Origin: Candidatus Thiodiazotropha sp. (ex Epidulcina cf. delphinae) | Lineage (GTDB): Bacteria; Pseudomonadota; Gammaproteobacteria; Chromatiales; Chromatiaceae | Length of the DNA stretch: 36,806 nucleotides | Direction: 5' to 3' | Assembly: GCA_025656505.1 (NCBI GenBank) | Contig: JAHXHR010000021.1 | Span: forward strand, 1-36,806 | Shown: positions 18,375 to 28,236 of the stretch, piece after piece | Position numbering within the stretch: the stretch's first letter is position 1 | Layout: every line of letters begins with the position of its first letter | Position numbers and translations under genes: made by a program | The notes under the pieces: generated by a model | What the model was told of the DNA's origin: nothing | What the model saw: the letters and a program-made list of their open reading frames with translations, nothing else | Databases searched by the model: none

Positions 18375-18530
18375 TAGCCCGGATGTTTCGCCCGTGAACG
18401 TGATGATCGGTGCGAGGGCGCGTTCAGCGTTGCCGGGTAACACTTTGCACTTTGCTAGTATTCCGTAAATTACATGTTAAATCAAAAGGTTAGTTTATGT
18501 TATCAGCGGCCGGGTGAAATATCCGGGCTA
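18375..18530. repeat. 156-bp palindromic element, family R1, copy a
   Basis: The left end TAGCCCGGATGTTTCGCCCG (18375-18394) matches the complement of the right end (18511-18530) at 18 of 20 bases. Its first 89 bases recur at 23914-24095, and a lone end of the same type occurs at 28064-28084. It has no ORF. It is probably a non-autonomous mobile element or a dispersed BIME-like repeat. Confidence 0.65.
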
Positions 18531-18535
18531 GTGTA

Positions 18536-18816
18536 GTGTCCTATACTGTTTGACGTTTTCAGCGTAACGAAAAGCCATCAGTCGCTAGGCGCGTTGCGCA
18601 AGAAACGGCAGGCCCATTCCAAAGAGCCGCAACACGGGATTGGCGCATAGGGACGACTCCCTTCGGGCGAGTCGGGAAGGGGGCATCCACGGCGTTATGC
18701 CTCTTGGCAAGGGCCGGGCCATTCCCAGCGAGGCATGCCTTGCACCCCAAGGGCACTTCCTGCGGGGCGCGGCTAGCCCCTTCCCGGCCCGCTGAATGTT
18801 ACAGTACCTATGACGA
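18536..18816. repeat. GC-rich structured repeat-like block
   Basis: About 280 nt with many local palindromes (for example CGACTC-CCTTCGGGC-GAGTCG near 18650-18675) and imperfect inverted ends around TACTGT and TTCAGCG. The short open frames in it have no homology. Base composition and structure differ from the AT-rich flanks, suggesting a small inserted element; I cannot assign it to a family. Confidence 0.4.
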
Positions 18817-18986
18817 GGTACGCTAATCAGTCTCATATTCGGATAACCAAAGTAGCATGACCCTAATAACCGCAGTTGACCGCTCCATTCTGATACTTAA
18901 CTATTGATATGCAAACTATTAACTTCGATTTGCCTATTCACAAGTTGGATGAATCACGCTACGGGGCGAATGGCACGCTTGCGGCG

Positions 18987-19028
18987 GCGCATGGCCGCGT
19001 TGCAACGCCTTGGAATAGCATGACGATT
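18987..19028. repeat. Dispersed repeat R2, copy a
   Basis: The segment running from GCGCATGGCC through GGAATAGCATGAC is nearly identical to 24103-24144, with a few base changes, and it resembles the core of the MITE at 15487-15651 in reverse orientation. In the second copy the part GGAATAG-CATGA-CTATTCC can form a hairpin. It lies in the gap between tRNA-Leu and the Sel1/VWA cluster. Confidence 0.65.
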
Positions 19029-19140
19029 GCGCGTTGTGCAGGGACGCACAAGTGTCGCAAGCACAGGGATGTACAGGAGCGACCCTTGCCCTGCACCCCC
19101 GCAAACGCACACTTCACCCCGTCCAACCGCGGTTTTTAGG

Positions 19141-19866
19141 ATGTCCCATTCGGACAGCAGACTACCCGACGATTTTTCCAGTGGAATGGAAAGCCCCGGC
19201 AGTTCCGGCCGTCTCCGGGTGTCCATGGAAATCACCGTCGCCGCCCTGATCCTGATCGGCATCTATCTGCTGTTTGCGCCGGAGGAGCAAATCGAACTGG
19301 AACCGCCTCTGCAGGAGAGCCGAATCGATCCGATCATCCGCGCCCGGATCGATTCCGCCCAGCGAGCGAAAAGCCCTCCGACTGATACCCCGGCCAAGGT
19401 TACTGAGCCCGAAAGCGAAATTCCGGCGGATAACACCGAATCCGTCACTATGAATGCCCCCGTCGGCAGAGCACCCGCAGACGGAGAGGCCGCTCGCGCA
19501 ATCATTTCCGGCCTACGTGCCGGTGAAACAACACTCACCCCCACACAGATCCTTGATCAGAGCAATGCTTTCCGGCGGGAAGGTCGACTGTCAGACGCCT
19601 ATTTACTGCTCTTCTATGCCGCCAGGAACGGCGATGGCCAAGCGGCCTTTTCCCTGGCCGGCCTGCATGACCCGAACCATTTCGTAAAAGGCAATAGTCT
19701 TTCGGAAAAGCCCGATCCCTATCAAGCGCATAAGTGGTATACAGTGGCGGCCGGACAGGGCGTGACAAAGGCGCAAGAACGGCTCAAGATCCTGCGTAGC
19801 ACCATGGAGGAGCTGGCTAAGACCGGAGACCTCACAGCCCAGCGCCTGTTACTGAACTGGCAATAG
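19141..19866 (+). CDS. Membrane-anchored Sel1-like repeat protein
   Basis: 241 residues from the ATG at 19141. That start has AGG directly next to it, so ATGs at 19186 or 19225 remain possible. A single membrane helix (ITVAALILIGIYLLFA, about 30-46) is preceded by a short polar segment. A disordered Pro/Glu/Thr-rich region covers about 60-125. At the C-terminus, two Sel1-type repeats are visible (SDAYLLLFYAARNGDGQAAF and AHKWYTVAAGQGVTKAQERL). Sel1 repeats mediate protein contacts. It is the first gene of a cluster with a VWA protein and an ABC transporter and presumably acts with them in the periplasm. Confidence 0.7.
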   Translation: MSHSDSRLPDDFSSGMESPGSSGRLRVSMEITVAALILIGIYLLFAPEEQIELEPPLQESRIDPIIRARIDSAQRAKSPPTDTPAKVTEPESEIPADNTESVTMNAPVGRAPADGEAARAIISGLRAGETTLTPTQILDQSNAFRREGRLSDAYLLLFYAARNGDGQAAFSLAGLHDPNHFVKGNSLSEKPDPYQAHKWYTVAAGQGVTKAQERLKILRSTMEELAKTGDLTAQRLLLNWQ

Positions 19867-19886
19867 CCTATTTGCAGGATATCCCG

Positions 19887-21893
19887 ATGACTCGTCTAAA
19901 ATCGCTTCTCATTGTCCTGATCGTCGTCTTTGCCGCCCCCGTTCTCGGGGCATCCCAGCAACGCCCCCTGCTCATGGAGGGCAAGCAAGCCCTGTTCCAG
20001 CGGATACTGACCAAGCCTGGCGCGCTACTTTTTCAGGAGGCTCAACAGGGTGAAGGCTCCCCGACCACACCGTTCGGCGTCCACTATGTCTACGACCGCA
20101 AGACGCAAAACGGCGCCACTTGGCTGCAGCTCGGTCTGAACCGCCATGGTGGGATCGCCGGCTGGATGCCGGAACCCGACACCATACCCTGGAATCAGGG
20201 ACTGACCATCGCCTTTCGCGACCCCTTGGGCAGTGACCGTGTTTTGCTGTTTCACGACAAGCCGGGCCTGAAAAAACTGCTCAACAGCAATGACGAGCAT
20301 GCCTATCGGCGACTCTACCAGGCAGCCGAGGCCGGCGAACTGGATGCAGACTCCCCGGTAATCGCCATTCAGCCCCGCACCCACGTGGATATTCTCAAGG
20401 ATTTCTACCTGGTGCCCATACGCGACCACGAGGATATCTATATCGGCGACGAGCAGGCGCGCATGTTGCAGGTGTCGAGCGTCCCTCTGCTCCCGGTGCG
20501 CGCATACCCCGACAACTCCGCAGCGGAAGTTGCTCCGCCCGATCATCAGATCAAGCCGTTTCGCTCGGCTGTAGTGTTTGTCATCGACTCCACGCTCTCC
20601 ATGGATCCCTATATCGACCGAACCCGCAAAGCGGTGCGTAAAATATACGACATCATCACCAAGGAGGATCTCACCGGCGATGTCAGCTTCGGCTTAATCG
20701 CATTCCGCGACAACCCGCTGGCCGTGCCTGATCTTGAATACCTGACCCATACCTACGTTGACCTCGAACAGGGACAGGATGCGGAGGGTTTTTTCAAGCA
20801 GGTCGCTTCCCTGAAGGCCGCCGACGTATCCAGCCGCGATTTCAGTGAAGACAGCTATGCCGGCGTCAATGCAGCGATCGCCGATATCGATTGGCAGGGA
20901 CAGAATGTCCGCTATGTGGTGCTGATCACCGACGCCGGCCCCCGGGAGGCAAGCGACCCGCTCTCCGGCACAGGCATGTCCAGCGCCGCCCTGAGGCATC
21001 TGGCGCAGAACAAGGGAATCGCCCTTTCCGTACTGCACCTGTTGACCCCGAGCATCATGGCGGACCACCCGAAGGCGGAACAGACCTATCGTAATCTCTC
21101 CTACTATCCCGGTATCGGCAGTTTCTACTTCGGTGTTGAAACCGGCAATGTGCAACGTTTCGGTCGCGTCCTCGACGCCCTGGCTCAACAGATTACCGAA
21201 CAGGTGAAACTGGCCGCCATGGCAGCAGCCGGAAAGACCCTGGCCGAGGAGCGCCAAACAAGAGAAGATCGGAGCGCCCGACAGGAGAAACCCGACCAAC
21301 TGGCTCAATTCCAGGCCAAGGTGGCCAAACTGGGTTACGCCCTGCGGATGCGTTACCTGCAGCAGGATGACAAGAAGCAGATCCCCAGTGTCTTCAATGC
21401 CTGGTTGGTGGACCGAGACATCAGCAATCCGCTACGCCAGACCCTCGATGTCCGGGTGCTGCTGACCCGTGACCAACTCAGTGATCTGCATAGCATCATG
21501 CGTCAGGTCCTGATAACCGCCGAGGAGGGCCTGCTGTCTCCCCGCAACTTTCTTAATGACCTGAAAAGCCTCGCCGCCACCATTGCCCGCGACCCGGAAC
21601 GGCTTGGCACCACCACCCGCATCACCGGTGCGCAGGAAGGCAACCTGGCCGACATGGGGTTCATGCGCGAATATATCGAGGATCTACCCTATACCGGCGA
21701 GGTGATGAACCTCTCATTGGAAAACTGGCAAGACTGGCCGGCCCGGGACCAAGTGCGTTTCATCAACCGTCTGGAAGAGAAGATCAACTATTACCAAGTG
21801 TTGCATGACCATACCGACTTGTGGGTCTCTTTGGATGGCGGCCCGATCTCCGGTGACTCGGTATTCCCCATCGCCTTAGAAATGTTGCCCTGA
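19887..21893 (+). CDS. Exported VWA-domain protein (PpkA periplasmic-domain-like)
   Basis: 668 residues from the ATG at 19887, which has AGGAT eight bases upstream and begins a signal peptide (LKSLLIVLIVVFAAPVLGA). The first 200 residues form an SH3-like region (WLQLGLNRHGGIAGWMPEP) and end in DIYIGDEQARMLQVSSVPLL. A von Willebrand A domain spans about 228-420, with the MIDAS motif DSTLSM at 234-239, a Ser/Asp-rich loop (SSRDFSEDSYAG) and VVLITDAGP. The C-terminal 200 residues are helical. The domain order resembles the periplasmic part of T6SS regulator kinase PpkA, without the kinase. Together with the ABC genes that follow it may form an envelope signalling unit; this is inference. Confidence 0.8.
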   Translation: MTRLKSLLIVLIVVFAAPVLGASQQRPLLMEGKQALFQRILTKPGALLFQEAQQGEGSPTTPFGVHYVYDRKTQNGATWLQLGLNRHGGIAGWMPEPDTIPWNQGLTIAFRDPLGSDRVLLFHDKPGLKKLLNSNDEHAYRRLYQAAEAGELDADSPVIAIQPRTHVDILKDFYLVPIRDHEDIYIGDEQARMLQVSSVPLLPVRAYPDNSAAEVAPPDHQIKPFRSAVVFVIDSTLSMDPYIDRTRKAVRKIYDIITKEDLTGDVSFGLIAFRDNPLAVPDLEYLTHTYVDLEQGQDAEGFFKQVASLKAADVSSRDFSEDSYAGVNAAIADIDWQGQNVRYVVLITDAGPREASDPLSGTGMSSAALRHLAQNKGIALSVLHLLTPSIMADHPKAEQTYRNLSYYPGIGSFYFGVETGNVQRFGRVLDALAQQITEQVKLAAMAAAGKTLAEERQTREDRSARQEKPDQLAQFQAKVAKLGYALRMRYLQQDDKKQIPSVFNAWLVDRDISNPLRQTLDVRVLLTRDQLSDLHSIMRQVLITAEEGLLSPRNFLNDLKSLAATIARDPERLGTTTRITGAQEGNLADMGFMREYIEDLPYTGEVMNLSLENWQDWPARDQVRFINRLEEKINYYQVLHDHTDLWVSLDGGPISGDSVFPIALEMLP

Positions 21894-21895
21894 CC

Positions 21896-22681
21896 TTGAC
21901 CTCGCCCATCACAACCCTGGATACTCAAGCAAGACCGAGCCTTACCGGCGAGCGAATCCTGATCTATCATTTACGCGATGTGATAAAGACCCGCGAGGCC
22001 GAAGGCGCCGCTTTCCGCTTGCGCGTACCCAGCCTGCAGATCGCACTTGGCGAAAAGATCGCCCTCATCGGCGAAAGCGGCTGCGGCAAGAGCACCCTGC
22101 TGGACATGCTCTCCATGACCCTGCGGCCGACCGAGATCGGTTCCTTCCGGTTTCGTCCGAAACGGGGCGCAGACCCGGTCGATATCTCCGCACTATGGCG
22201 TAAAAAACAACTCGATCAACTGGGCGATTTACGCCGCCTGCGCATCGGTTATGTGATGCAGACGGGGGGCCTGCTCCCCTATCTGACGGTAAGGGAGAAC
22301 ATCAACCTCTCCCGCCGCCTGCTCGATATAGAGGATGACGGCCTGGTGGACGAGTTGGCGGGCGACCTGGATATCCGCCGCCATCTGGATAAACATCCGC
22401 ACATGCTATCGGTAGGAGAGCGCCAGCGGGTCGCCATCGGCCGCGCCCTGGCCCACCGTCCTGCCATCGTCATCGCCGACGAGCCCACCGCTTCCCTCGA
22501 TCCCATCGCTGCGGAGCGCATTATGTCGCTGTTCATCGAATTGGTCGACGAACTGCACATTACCGTGATTCTCGCCAGCCATGCATGGCGGCATATCAAC
22601 CGTCTGGGTCTGCGCCACCTAGAGCACCACACCCACCGGGAAGAGGACGGCAGCATGACAGAGACCGTGGTGAGCGGCTGA
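21896..22681 (+). CDS. ABC transporter ATP-binding protein (TagT/LolD-like)
   Basis: 261 residues. The start is TTG two bases after the VWA stop; no ATG occurs before the Walker A motif. All ATPase motifs are intact: Walker A GESGCGKST (59-67), Q-loop VMQTGGLLPY, signature LSVGERQR, Walker B AIVIADEPTAS and the switch His in ILASHAW. The sequence is closest in style to LolD/MacB-type ATPases that drive mechanotransmission permeases rather than substrate import. It overlaps the permease gene by one base (TGATG). Confidence 0.9.
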   Translation: MTSPITTLDTQARPSLTGERILIYHLRDVIKTREAEGAAFRLRVPSLQIALGEKIALIGESGCGKSTLLDMLSMTLRPTEIGSFRFRPKRGADPVDISALWRKKQLDQLGDLRRLRIGYVMQTGGLLPYLTVRENINLSRRLLDIEDDGLVDELAGDLDIRRHLDKHPHMLSVGERQRVAIGRALAHRPAIVIADEPTASLDPIAAERIMSLFIELVDELHITVILASHAWRHINRLGLRHLEHHTHREEDGSMTETVVSG

Positions 22682-23892
22682 TGCCTCATCGCTTTAAGGA
22701 CGTCCTCTGGCTGGCCGGCCGCGACTACCGCAACGAATGGCAGATGTCGAGCTTTTTCATTCTCGCACTGGCCGCAGTGCTTGGACCGATGATGATCCTC
22801 TTCGGCCTCAAGTTCGGTATTGTCGGCAGTATGCTCGACAATCTCATCGAGGATCCGCGCAACCGGGAGGTCCGCCCGATCGGCAGCGGCCGATACGATC
22901 AGGCATGGATCGGAAAGATGCGCAGCCGACCGAAAATCGATTTCATCGTCCCACGCACCCGCGCCATCGCCGCCACCATCGATCTCAAGAGCGAAACAGC
23001 CAACCGCATCATCTCAGTGGAGATGATCCCTACCGATAGAGGGGACCCGTTACTGAGTCACCGGACGGTCCCCAATGATCTGCAACAGTTGGTGCTGTCG
23101 AACAGCGCCGCAAGAAAACTCAACGTCAAACCGGGAGATGAGATCAACGGCAGCCTGTCACGTCGTTTTAAAGGCCGTAGCGAAAGAGTGCATGTCAGGC
23201 TGCAGGTCGTCGATGTGGCGAGGCCCGCAAGCTTCGCCCGGGACGGGGCCTTCACCACCCTCCATCTGGCAGAAGCGGCGGAGGATTTTCGTGACGGCCA
23301 TGCCGTCCCCCCCCTCGGCTGGAGTGGCGTAGAAGACACAAACAACACCCGCACCTATCCGGGTTTCCGCCTCTATACCCGCTCCATCTATGATGTCGCC
23401 CCTATCAGCGACACCCTGGGCGAACTGGGTATCGAGGTCAGTACCAGAGCAGCCGACATCGAAATCGTGCAAAGTTTGGATCGCAACCTGAGCATGGTCT
23501 TCTGGCTGATCGCCGTCATCGGACTGGTCGGTTTCTCTTTCTCCCTGGGCGCCAGCCTGTGGGCCAATGTGGACCGCAAGCGAAAGGAGCTGAGCGTACT
23601 GCGGTTGGTGGGATTCCGTACTGGAGAAATCGTCTGGTTCCCGGTATTGCAATCCAGCTTTACCGCCCTGTTCGGATGGCTGACCGCGTCGCTGATCTAT
23701 CTGGGTGTCAGCTTCATCATCAACCGAATGTTCACCCCCCAGTTAGCGAGTAGCGAAAGCGTTTGCCGTCTATTGCCCGAGCACTTTCTCATCGCCCTGA
23801 CCCTGACCCTGGGATCGGCGGTTTTCACCGCCAGCCTGGCAGGCTACCGCGCTGCGCGCATCGAACCCTCGGAAGGACTGAGGGAGGTCTGA
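22681..23892 (+). CDS. FtsX/MacB-like ABC permease (TagS-like)
   Basis: 403 residues from the ATG at 22681. The type VII topology is clear: one membrane helix near the N-terminus (FFILALAAVLGPMMILFGL), a periplasmic domain of about 230 residues, then three helices at about 280-300, 325-350 and 365-390 with the typical KRKELSVLRLVGF coupling segment and a final RAARIEPSEGLREV. Such permeases pass ATP-driven motion to periplasmic partners (LolCE, MacB, FtsX, TagS). With the VWA and Sel1 proteins encoded upstream, this looks like an envelope complex of the TagST type. Confidence 0.88.
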   Translation: MPHRFKDVLWLAGRDYRNEWQMSSFFILALAAVLGPMMILFGLKFGIVGSMLDNLIEDPRNREVRPIGSGRYDQAWIGKMRSRPKIDFIVPRTRAIAATIDLKSETANRIISVEMIPTDRGDPLLSHRTVPNDLQQLVLSNSAARKLNVKPGDEINGSLSRRFKGRSERVHVRLQVVDVARPASFARDGAFTTLHLAEAAEDFRDGHAVPPLGWSGVEDTNNTRTYPGFRLYTRSIYDVAPISDTLGELGIEVSTRAADIEIVQSLDRNLSMVFWLIAVIGLVGFSFSLGASLWANVDRKRKELSVLRLVGFRTGEIVWFPVLQSSFTALFGWLTASLIYLGVSFIINRMFTPQLASSESVCRLLPEHFLIALTLTLGSAVFTASLAGYRAARIEPSEGLREV

Positions 23893-23913
23893 GCAGCCGG
23901 AGTCTGAATATCT

Positions 23914-24168
23914 TAGCCCGGATGTTTCACCCGTGAGCGTGATGATCGTGCCGAAGTCGTCGCTCAGGGGCGGATTTGCGATTGAGTCAATAGCCTAAGC
24001 GATTGATGATTGAGGAAACACCGTCCCTGAGCGACGAGATCGGTGCGAGGGCGCGCTCAGCGTTGCCGGGCAACACCTTGCACTTTGCTAATATTCAAGA
24101 AAGCGCATGGCTGTGTTGCAACGCCTTGGAATAGCATGACTATTCCGCCTCGTTGCGCCTTGTCCGTA
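23914..24168. repeat. Repeat cluster: R1 copy b with an insertion, joined to R2 copy b
   Basis: The stretch at 23914-23949 and again at 24039-24095 equals the start and remainder of R1 copy a (18375-18463). Between them lies about 90 nt absent from copy a, bounded by a perfect 12-bp inverted repeat, CGTCGCTCAGGG (23958-23969) and its complement (24025-24036), with GATCG at both junctions. R2 copy b (24103-24144 and on) follows directly and reaches the 3' end of the lipoprotein gene. The gap therefore consists entirely of repeats. Confidence 0.65.
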
Positions 24169-25428
<1,260 letters not shown>

Positions 25429-25711
25429 TTCCCGACAGCCCCAGTTCCTTTACGGTCACATAGAGTAACGGCATACCCTGCCCCACCATAAGGAACTGGT
25501 TCACATATCCGACTGATCGGATTCACAACTCTCGGCCGAGCACATGCAGGCGCCTGAATGAATCACTGGGATATGAGCGATAACGCCGGAAACAACCACT
25601 TGCGCCAGACCGATCGACGAACCCTATGCCAGACCGTTTCACTCAAGTTGATAATAAAGCACGGCGTATGCTGAAACGCAGACCGGTTTGCCGCTGGACA
25701 GCCATACCGAC

Positions 25712-25741
25712 TTGATGTCGAATCGAATCGCCACTTATACT
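25712..25741 (+). promoter_or_regulatory. Probable sigma70 promoter before the aminotransferase
   Basis: -35 TTGATG (25712-25717) and -10 TATACT (25736-25741) are 18 bases apart, followed by the GC-rich discriminator CTGCGGCC. The resulting leader to the ATG at 25826 would be about 75 nt. The 17 bases around the -10 are identical to those before tRNA-Leu. The rest of the 400-nt gap between the divergent genes shows nothing except an 8-bp inverted repeat CCAGTTCC/GGAACTGG (25441-25499) in the lipoprotein leader. Confidence 0.6.
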
Positions 25742-25825
25742 CTGCGGCCTTAAACAAAAGACCGATGCGGCCCGTTCACATACCGGAACCCTCGGACTCA
25801 AGACAATAACCAAAGGCATTCATGC

Positions 25826-27013
25826 ATGACAACACCAAGTTTCAATCCACCTATCCGCACCCTGATGGGCCCCGGTCCATCCGATGTCCATCCCCGTATA
25901 CTCGAGGCCCTGTCACGCCCCACCATCGGCCACCTGGACCCGGTCTTCGTGGAGATGATGGAACAGACCAAGGGACTGCTTCAGGAGACATTTCAAACCG
26001 AAAACCCTTTGACCATGCCTGTCTCAGCCCCCGGATCGGCCGGCATGGAGACCTGTTTCACCAACCTGGTGGAACCGGGAGACAAGGTCGTCGTCTGTCA
26101 AAACGGGGTGTTCGGCGGTCGCATGAAAGAGAATGTCGAGCGCTGCGGTGGCGTGCCGGTGATGGTCGAGGACGAGTGGGGCAAAGCGGTCAGCCTGGAA
26201 AAGGTCGAGGCCGCCCTTGATCATCACAGCGACGCCAAAATCCTTGCCTTCGTCCATGCAGAGACCTCGACGGGGGCGCGATCCGACGTAAAGGAACTGG
26301 TCGAACTCGCCCATCGACACGACTGCCTCACCATTGTAGACGCAGTTACCTCACTCGGCGGCAGCGAGCTGAAGGTCGACGAATGGGAAATCGATACCAT
26401 CTACTCAGGCACTCAGAAGTGCTTATCATGCACCCCCGGTATCTCCCCCATCAGCTTCAACGAACGGGCCTTAGAGAAGGTCCGTAATCGTCAGCGCAAG
26501 GTACAAAGCTGGTTTCTCGATCTGAATCTGGTGATGGGCTACTGGGGGAGCGGGCAAAAACGCGCCTATCACCACACCGCGCCGGTGAATGCCCTGTACG
26601 GCCTGCACGAGTCGCTATGCATCCTACAGGAAGAAGGCTTGGAGAACGCCTGGACGCGCCACAATAAAATGCACACCGCCCTCAAGGCGGGGCTTGAAGC
26701 CATGGGACTCAGTTTCATCGTTGACGAATCCCATCGACTGCCGCAGCTCAACGCCGTCTCCATTCCGCAAGGCGTGGACGACGCCGGCGTACGCAGTCGC
26801 CTGCTGAACGAATACAACCTGGAAATCGGCGCCGGTCTCGGCACCCTGGCGGGCAAGGTCTGGCGCATCGGCCTGATGGGGCACAGCGCCCGGGCCGAAA
26901 ATATCCTGCTTTGCGTCGGCGCCTTAGAGGCCGTATTGAGTGACCTGAACGCACCGATCACCGGCGGCGTCGCCCTGACGGCTGTACAGACAGCCTTGTC
27001 ATCAGGCGGGTGA
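25826..27013 (+). CDS. Alanine/serine-glyoxylate aminotransferase family protein (class V)
   Basis: 395 residues. A PLP-dependent class V aminotransferase of the PucG/AGXT type, which transfers the amino group of alanine or serine to glyoxylate. Motifs: MGPGPSDVHPRILEALSRPT at the N-terminus, GSAGMETCFTNLVEPGDK for cofactor phosphate, TIVDAVTSLGG with the PLP-pairing Asp, the Schiff-base Lys198 in YSGTQKCLSCTPG, and the Arg in GKVWRIGLMGHSAR. AAAGG precedes the ATG. A role in glyoxylate/glycine metabolism is expected, but the exact donor cannot be read from sequence. The frame continues in register for 35 more codons after its TGA (see findings). Confidence 0.92.
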   Translation: MTTPSFNPPIRTLMGPGPSDVHPRILEALSRPTIGHLDPVFVEMMEQTKGLLQETFQTENPLTMPVSAPGSAGMETCFTNLVEPGDKVVVCQNGVFGGRMKENVERCGGVPVMVEDEWGKAVSLEKVEAALDHHSDAKILAFVHAETSTGARSDVKELVELAHRHDCLTIVDAVTSLGGSELKVDEWEIDTIYSGTQKCLSCTPGISPISFNERALEKVRNRQRKVQSWFLDLNLVMGYWGSGQKRAYHHTAPVNALYGLHESLCILQEEGLENAWTRHNKMHTALKAGLEAMGLSFIVDESHRLPQLNAVSIPQGVDDAGVRSRLLNEYNLEIGAGLGTLAGKVWRIGLMGHSARAENILLCVGALEAVLSDLNAPITGGVALTAVQTALSSGG

Positions 27014-27125
27014 CCGCCGATCGGACAGGAAACCAAGTTGCGCGCCCTGTTTACCCCGGCGTTGGATGCGGCTACCATCGCCGGGGATTTGACCCGGCTG
27101 ATCAGCTCAATGCAGTGACACTCAG

Positions 27126-28028
27126 ATGAAGCAATCCGCTACGCCCCACAACAACGCCCCCTTGAAGATCGCGGCCACCCTTTTCGTCGGCCTGCAATAC
27201 CTCTTGCCCCACCATCTGCTGTCATGGCTGATGCACGCCGTCACCCGTATCGAAGCAAGGGGGGTCAAGGAGACGCTGATCCGCCGGGTGATCGATTGGT
27301 ATCAAGTCGATATGCAAGAGGCCCTGGAGAGTGATCCCACCAAATACCGCAGTTTCAACGACTTCTTCACCCGCGCCCTACACCCTGAAGCACGCCCGAT
27401 CACCCAGGAGAGCCATCTGCTTGCCTGTCCGGCCGACGGCACGCTGAGTCAGGCGGGGGACATCAAGGACGGCCGCCTGTTCCAAGCCAAGGGTCATGAC
27501 TATTCGCTGCTCGAACTACTCGGCGGCGACCCGGAGATGAGCCGCCTTTTCAAGGACGGCGGCTTCGCCACCATCTATCTGTCACCCCGTGACTACCACC
27601 GGGTGCATATGCCCTATGGGGGTAGATTGAAAAAGATGGTGCATGTACCGGGGCGACTCTTCAGCGTCAACGAAACCACCTGCCAAAGGGTACCGAGGCT
27701 ATTTGCCCGTAACGAAAGGGTGATCTGCCTGTTCGACACCGACATCGGTCCCATGGCGGTGATCCTGGTAGGAGCGATCTTTGTCTCCAGCATCGAGACG
27801 GTCTGGGCCGGCGCCGTCACCCCTGCGCGTCAAAGCGTCCGCACCTGGCGCTACGGACAACAACCCGAACCAACCACTGTCGCACTGAAAAAAGGCGAGG
27901 AGATGGGACGATTCAACATGGGCTCCACGGTCATCCTGCTGTTCGGCAGGGACGCCGTGGATTGGATCGACGATTTCTCCGCCGGATCAACCCTGAAGAT
28001 GGGCGAAGCAGTGGCGACAATCACCTGA
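27126..28028 (+). CDS. psd: Phosphatidylserine decarboxylase proenzyme
   Basis: 300 residues, slightly shorter than E. coli Psd (322). The enzyme makes phosphatidylethanolamine from phosphatidylserine at the inner membrane. It cleaves itself at a Gly-Ser bond to form a pyruvoyl group; here the motif is FNMGSTVILLF with Ser267 as the residue converted. Other family motifs: YRSFNDFFTR, PADGTLSQAG with an active-site Asp, and YLSPRDYHRVHMP with the His used in cleavage. It lies 112 nt after the aminotransferase and may be co-transcribed. No terminator is seen; repeats begin 36 nt after the stop. Confidence 0.95.
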   Translation: MKQSATPHNNAPLKIAATLFVGLQYLLPHHLLSWLMHAVTRIEARGVKETLIRRVIDWYQVDMQEALESDPTKYRSFNDFFTRALHPEARPITQESHLLACPADGTLSQAGDIKDGRLFQAKGHDYSLLELLGGDPEMSRLFKDGGFATIYLSPRDYHRVHMPYGGRLKKMVHVPGRLFSVNETTCQRVPRLFARNERVICLFDTDIGPMAVILVGAIFVSSIETVWAGAVTPARQSVRTWRYGQQPEPTTVALKKGEEMGRFNMGSTVILLFGRDAVDWIDDFSAGSTLKMGEAVATIT

Positions 28029-28063
28029 ACGAAAAAACACGCAAAACCGATTTCCGGGCGCGA

Positions 28064-28084
28064 CCGGATGAAATATCCGGGCTA
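28064..28084. repeat. Isolated R1 end
   Basis: CCGGATGAAATATCCGGGCTA matches the right end of the R1 element at 18511-18530. No left end is present nearby, so this is a remnant or a solo repeat; its last bases run into the target region of the next element. Confidence 0.55.
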
Positions 28085-28085
28085 A

Positions 28086-28236
28086 CCCTGCCCATTACCC
28101 ATAAGTCTGAAATATGGGAACAGACATGACATAACCTGTTGTTTTCATTAGGTTCATATTTTTGTTGGCTGTTAGGGGCATGGTTTGTAACTCGTTGTTT
28201 TTAAAGGGTGGAAATATTTGTGGGTAATGGGCAGGG
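28086..28236. mobile_element. 151-bp MITE, family R3, copy a
   Basis: Perfect 16-bp inverted ends, CCCTGCCCATTACCCA (28086-28101) and its complement (28221-28236). The direct repeat GGGCTAACCC overlaps both ends (28079-28088 and 28234-28243), consistent with insertion into a GGGCTAACCC target with duplication. It has no ORF. The right 90 bases recur in reverse orientation at 36717-36806, at the window edge. Confidence 0.75.

Noticed and set aside
18909..19139. 76-residue frame before the Sel1 protein
   Set aside because: Most of it is made of repeat R2, and composition is not coding-like.
27011..27013. Selenocysteine at the aminotransferase TGA
   Set aside because: No SECIS-like hairpin is evident after it, and this enzyme family has no Sec at its C-terminus; an ordinary stop is far more likely.
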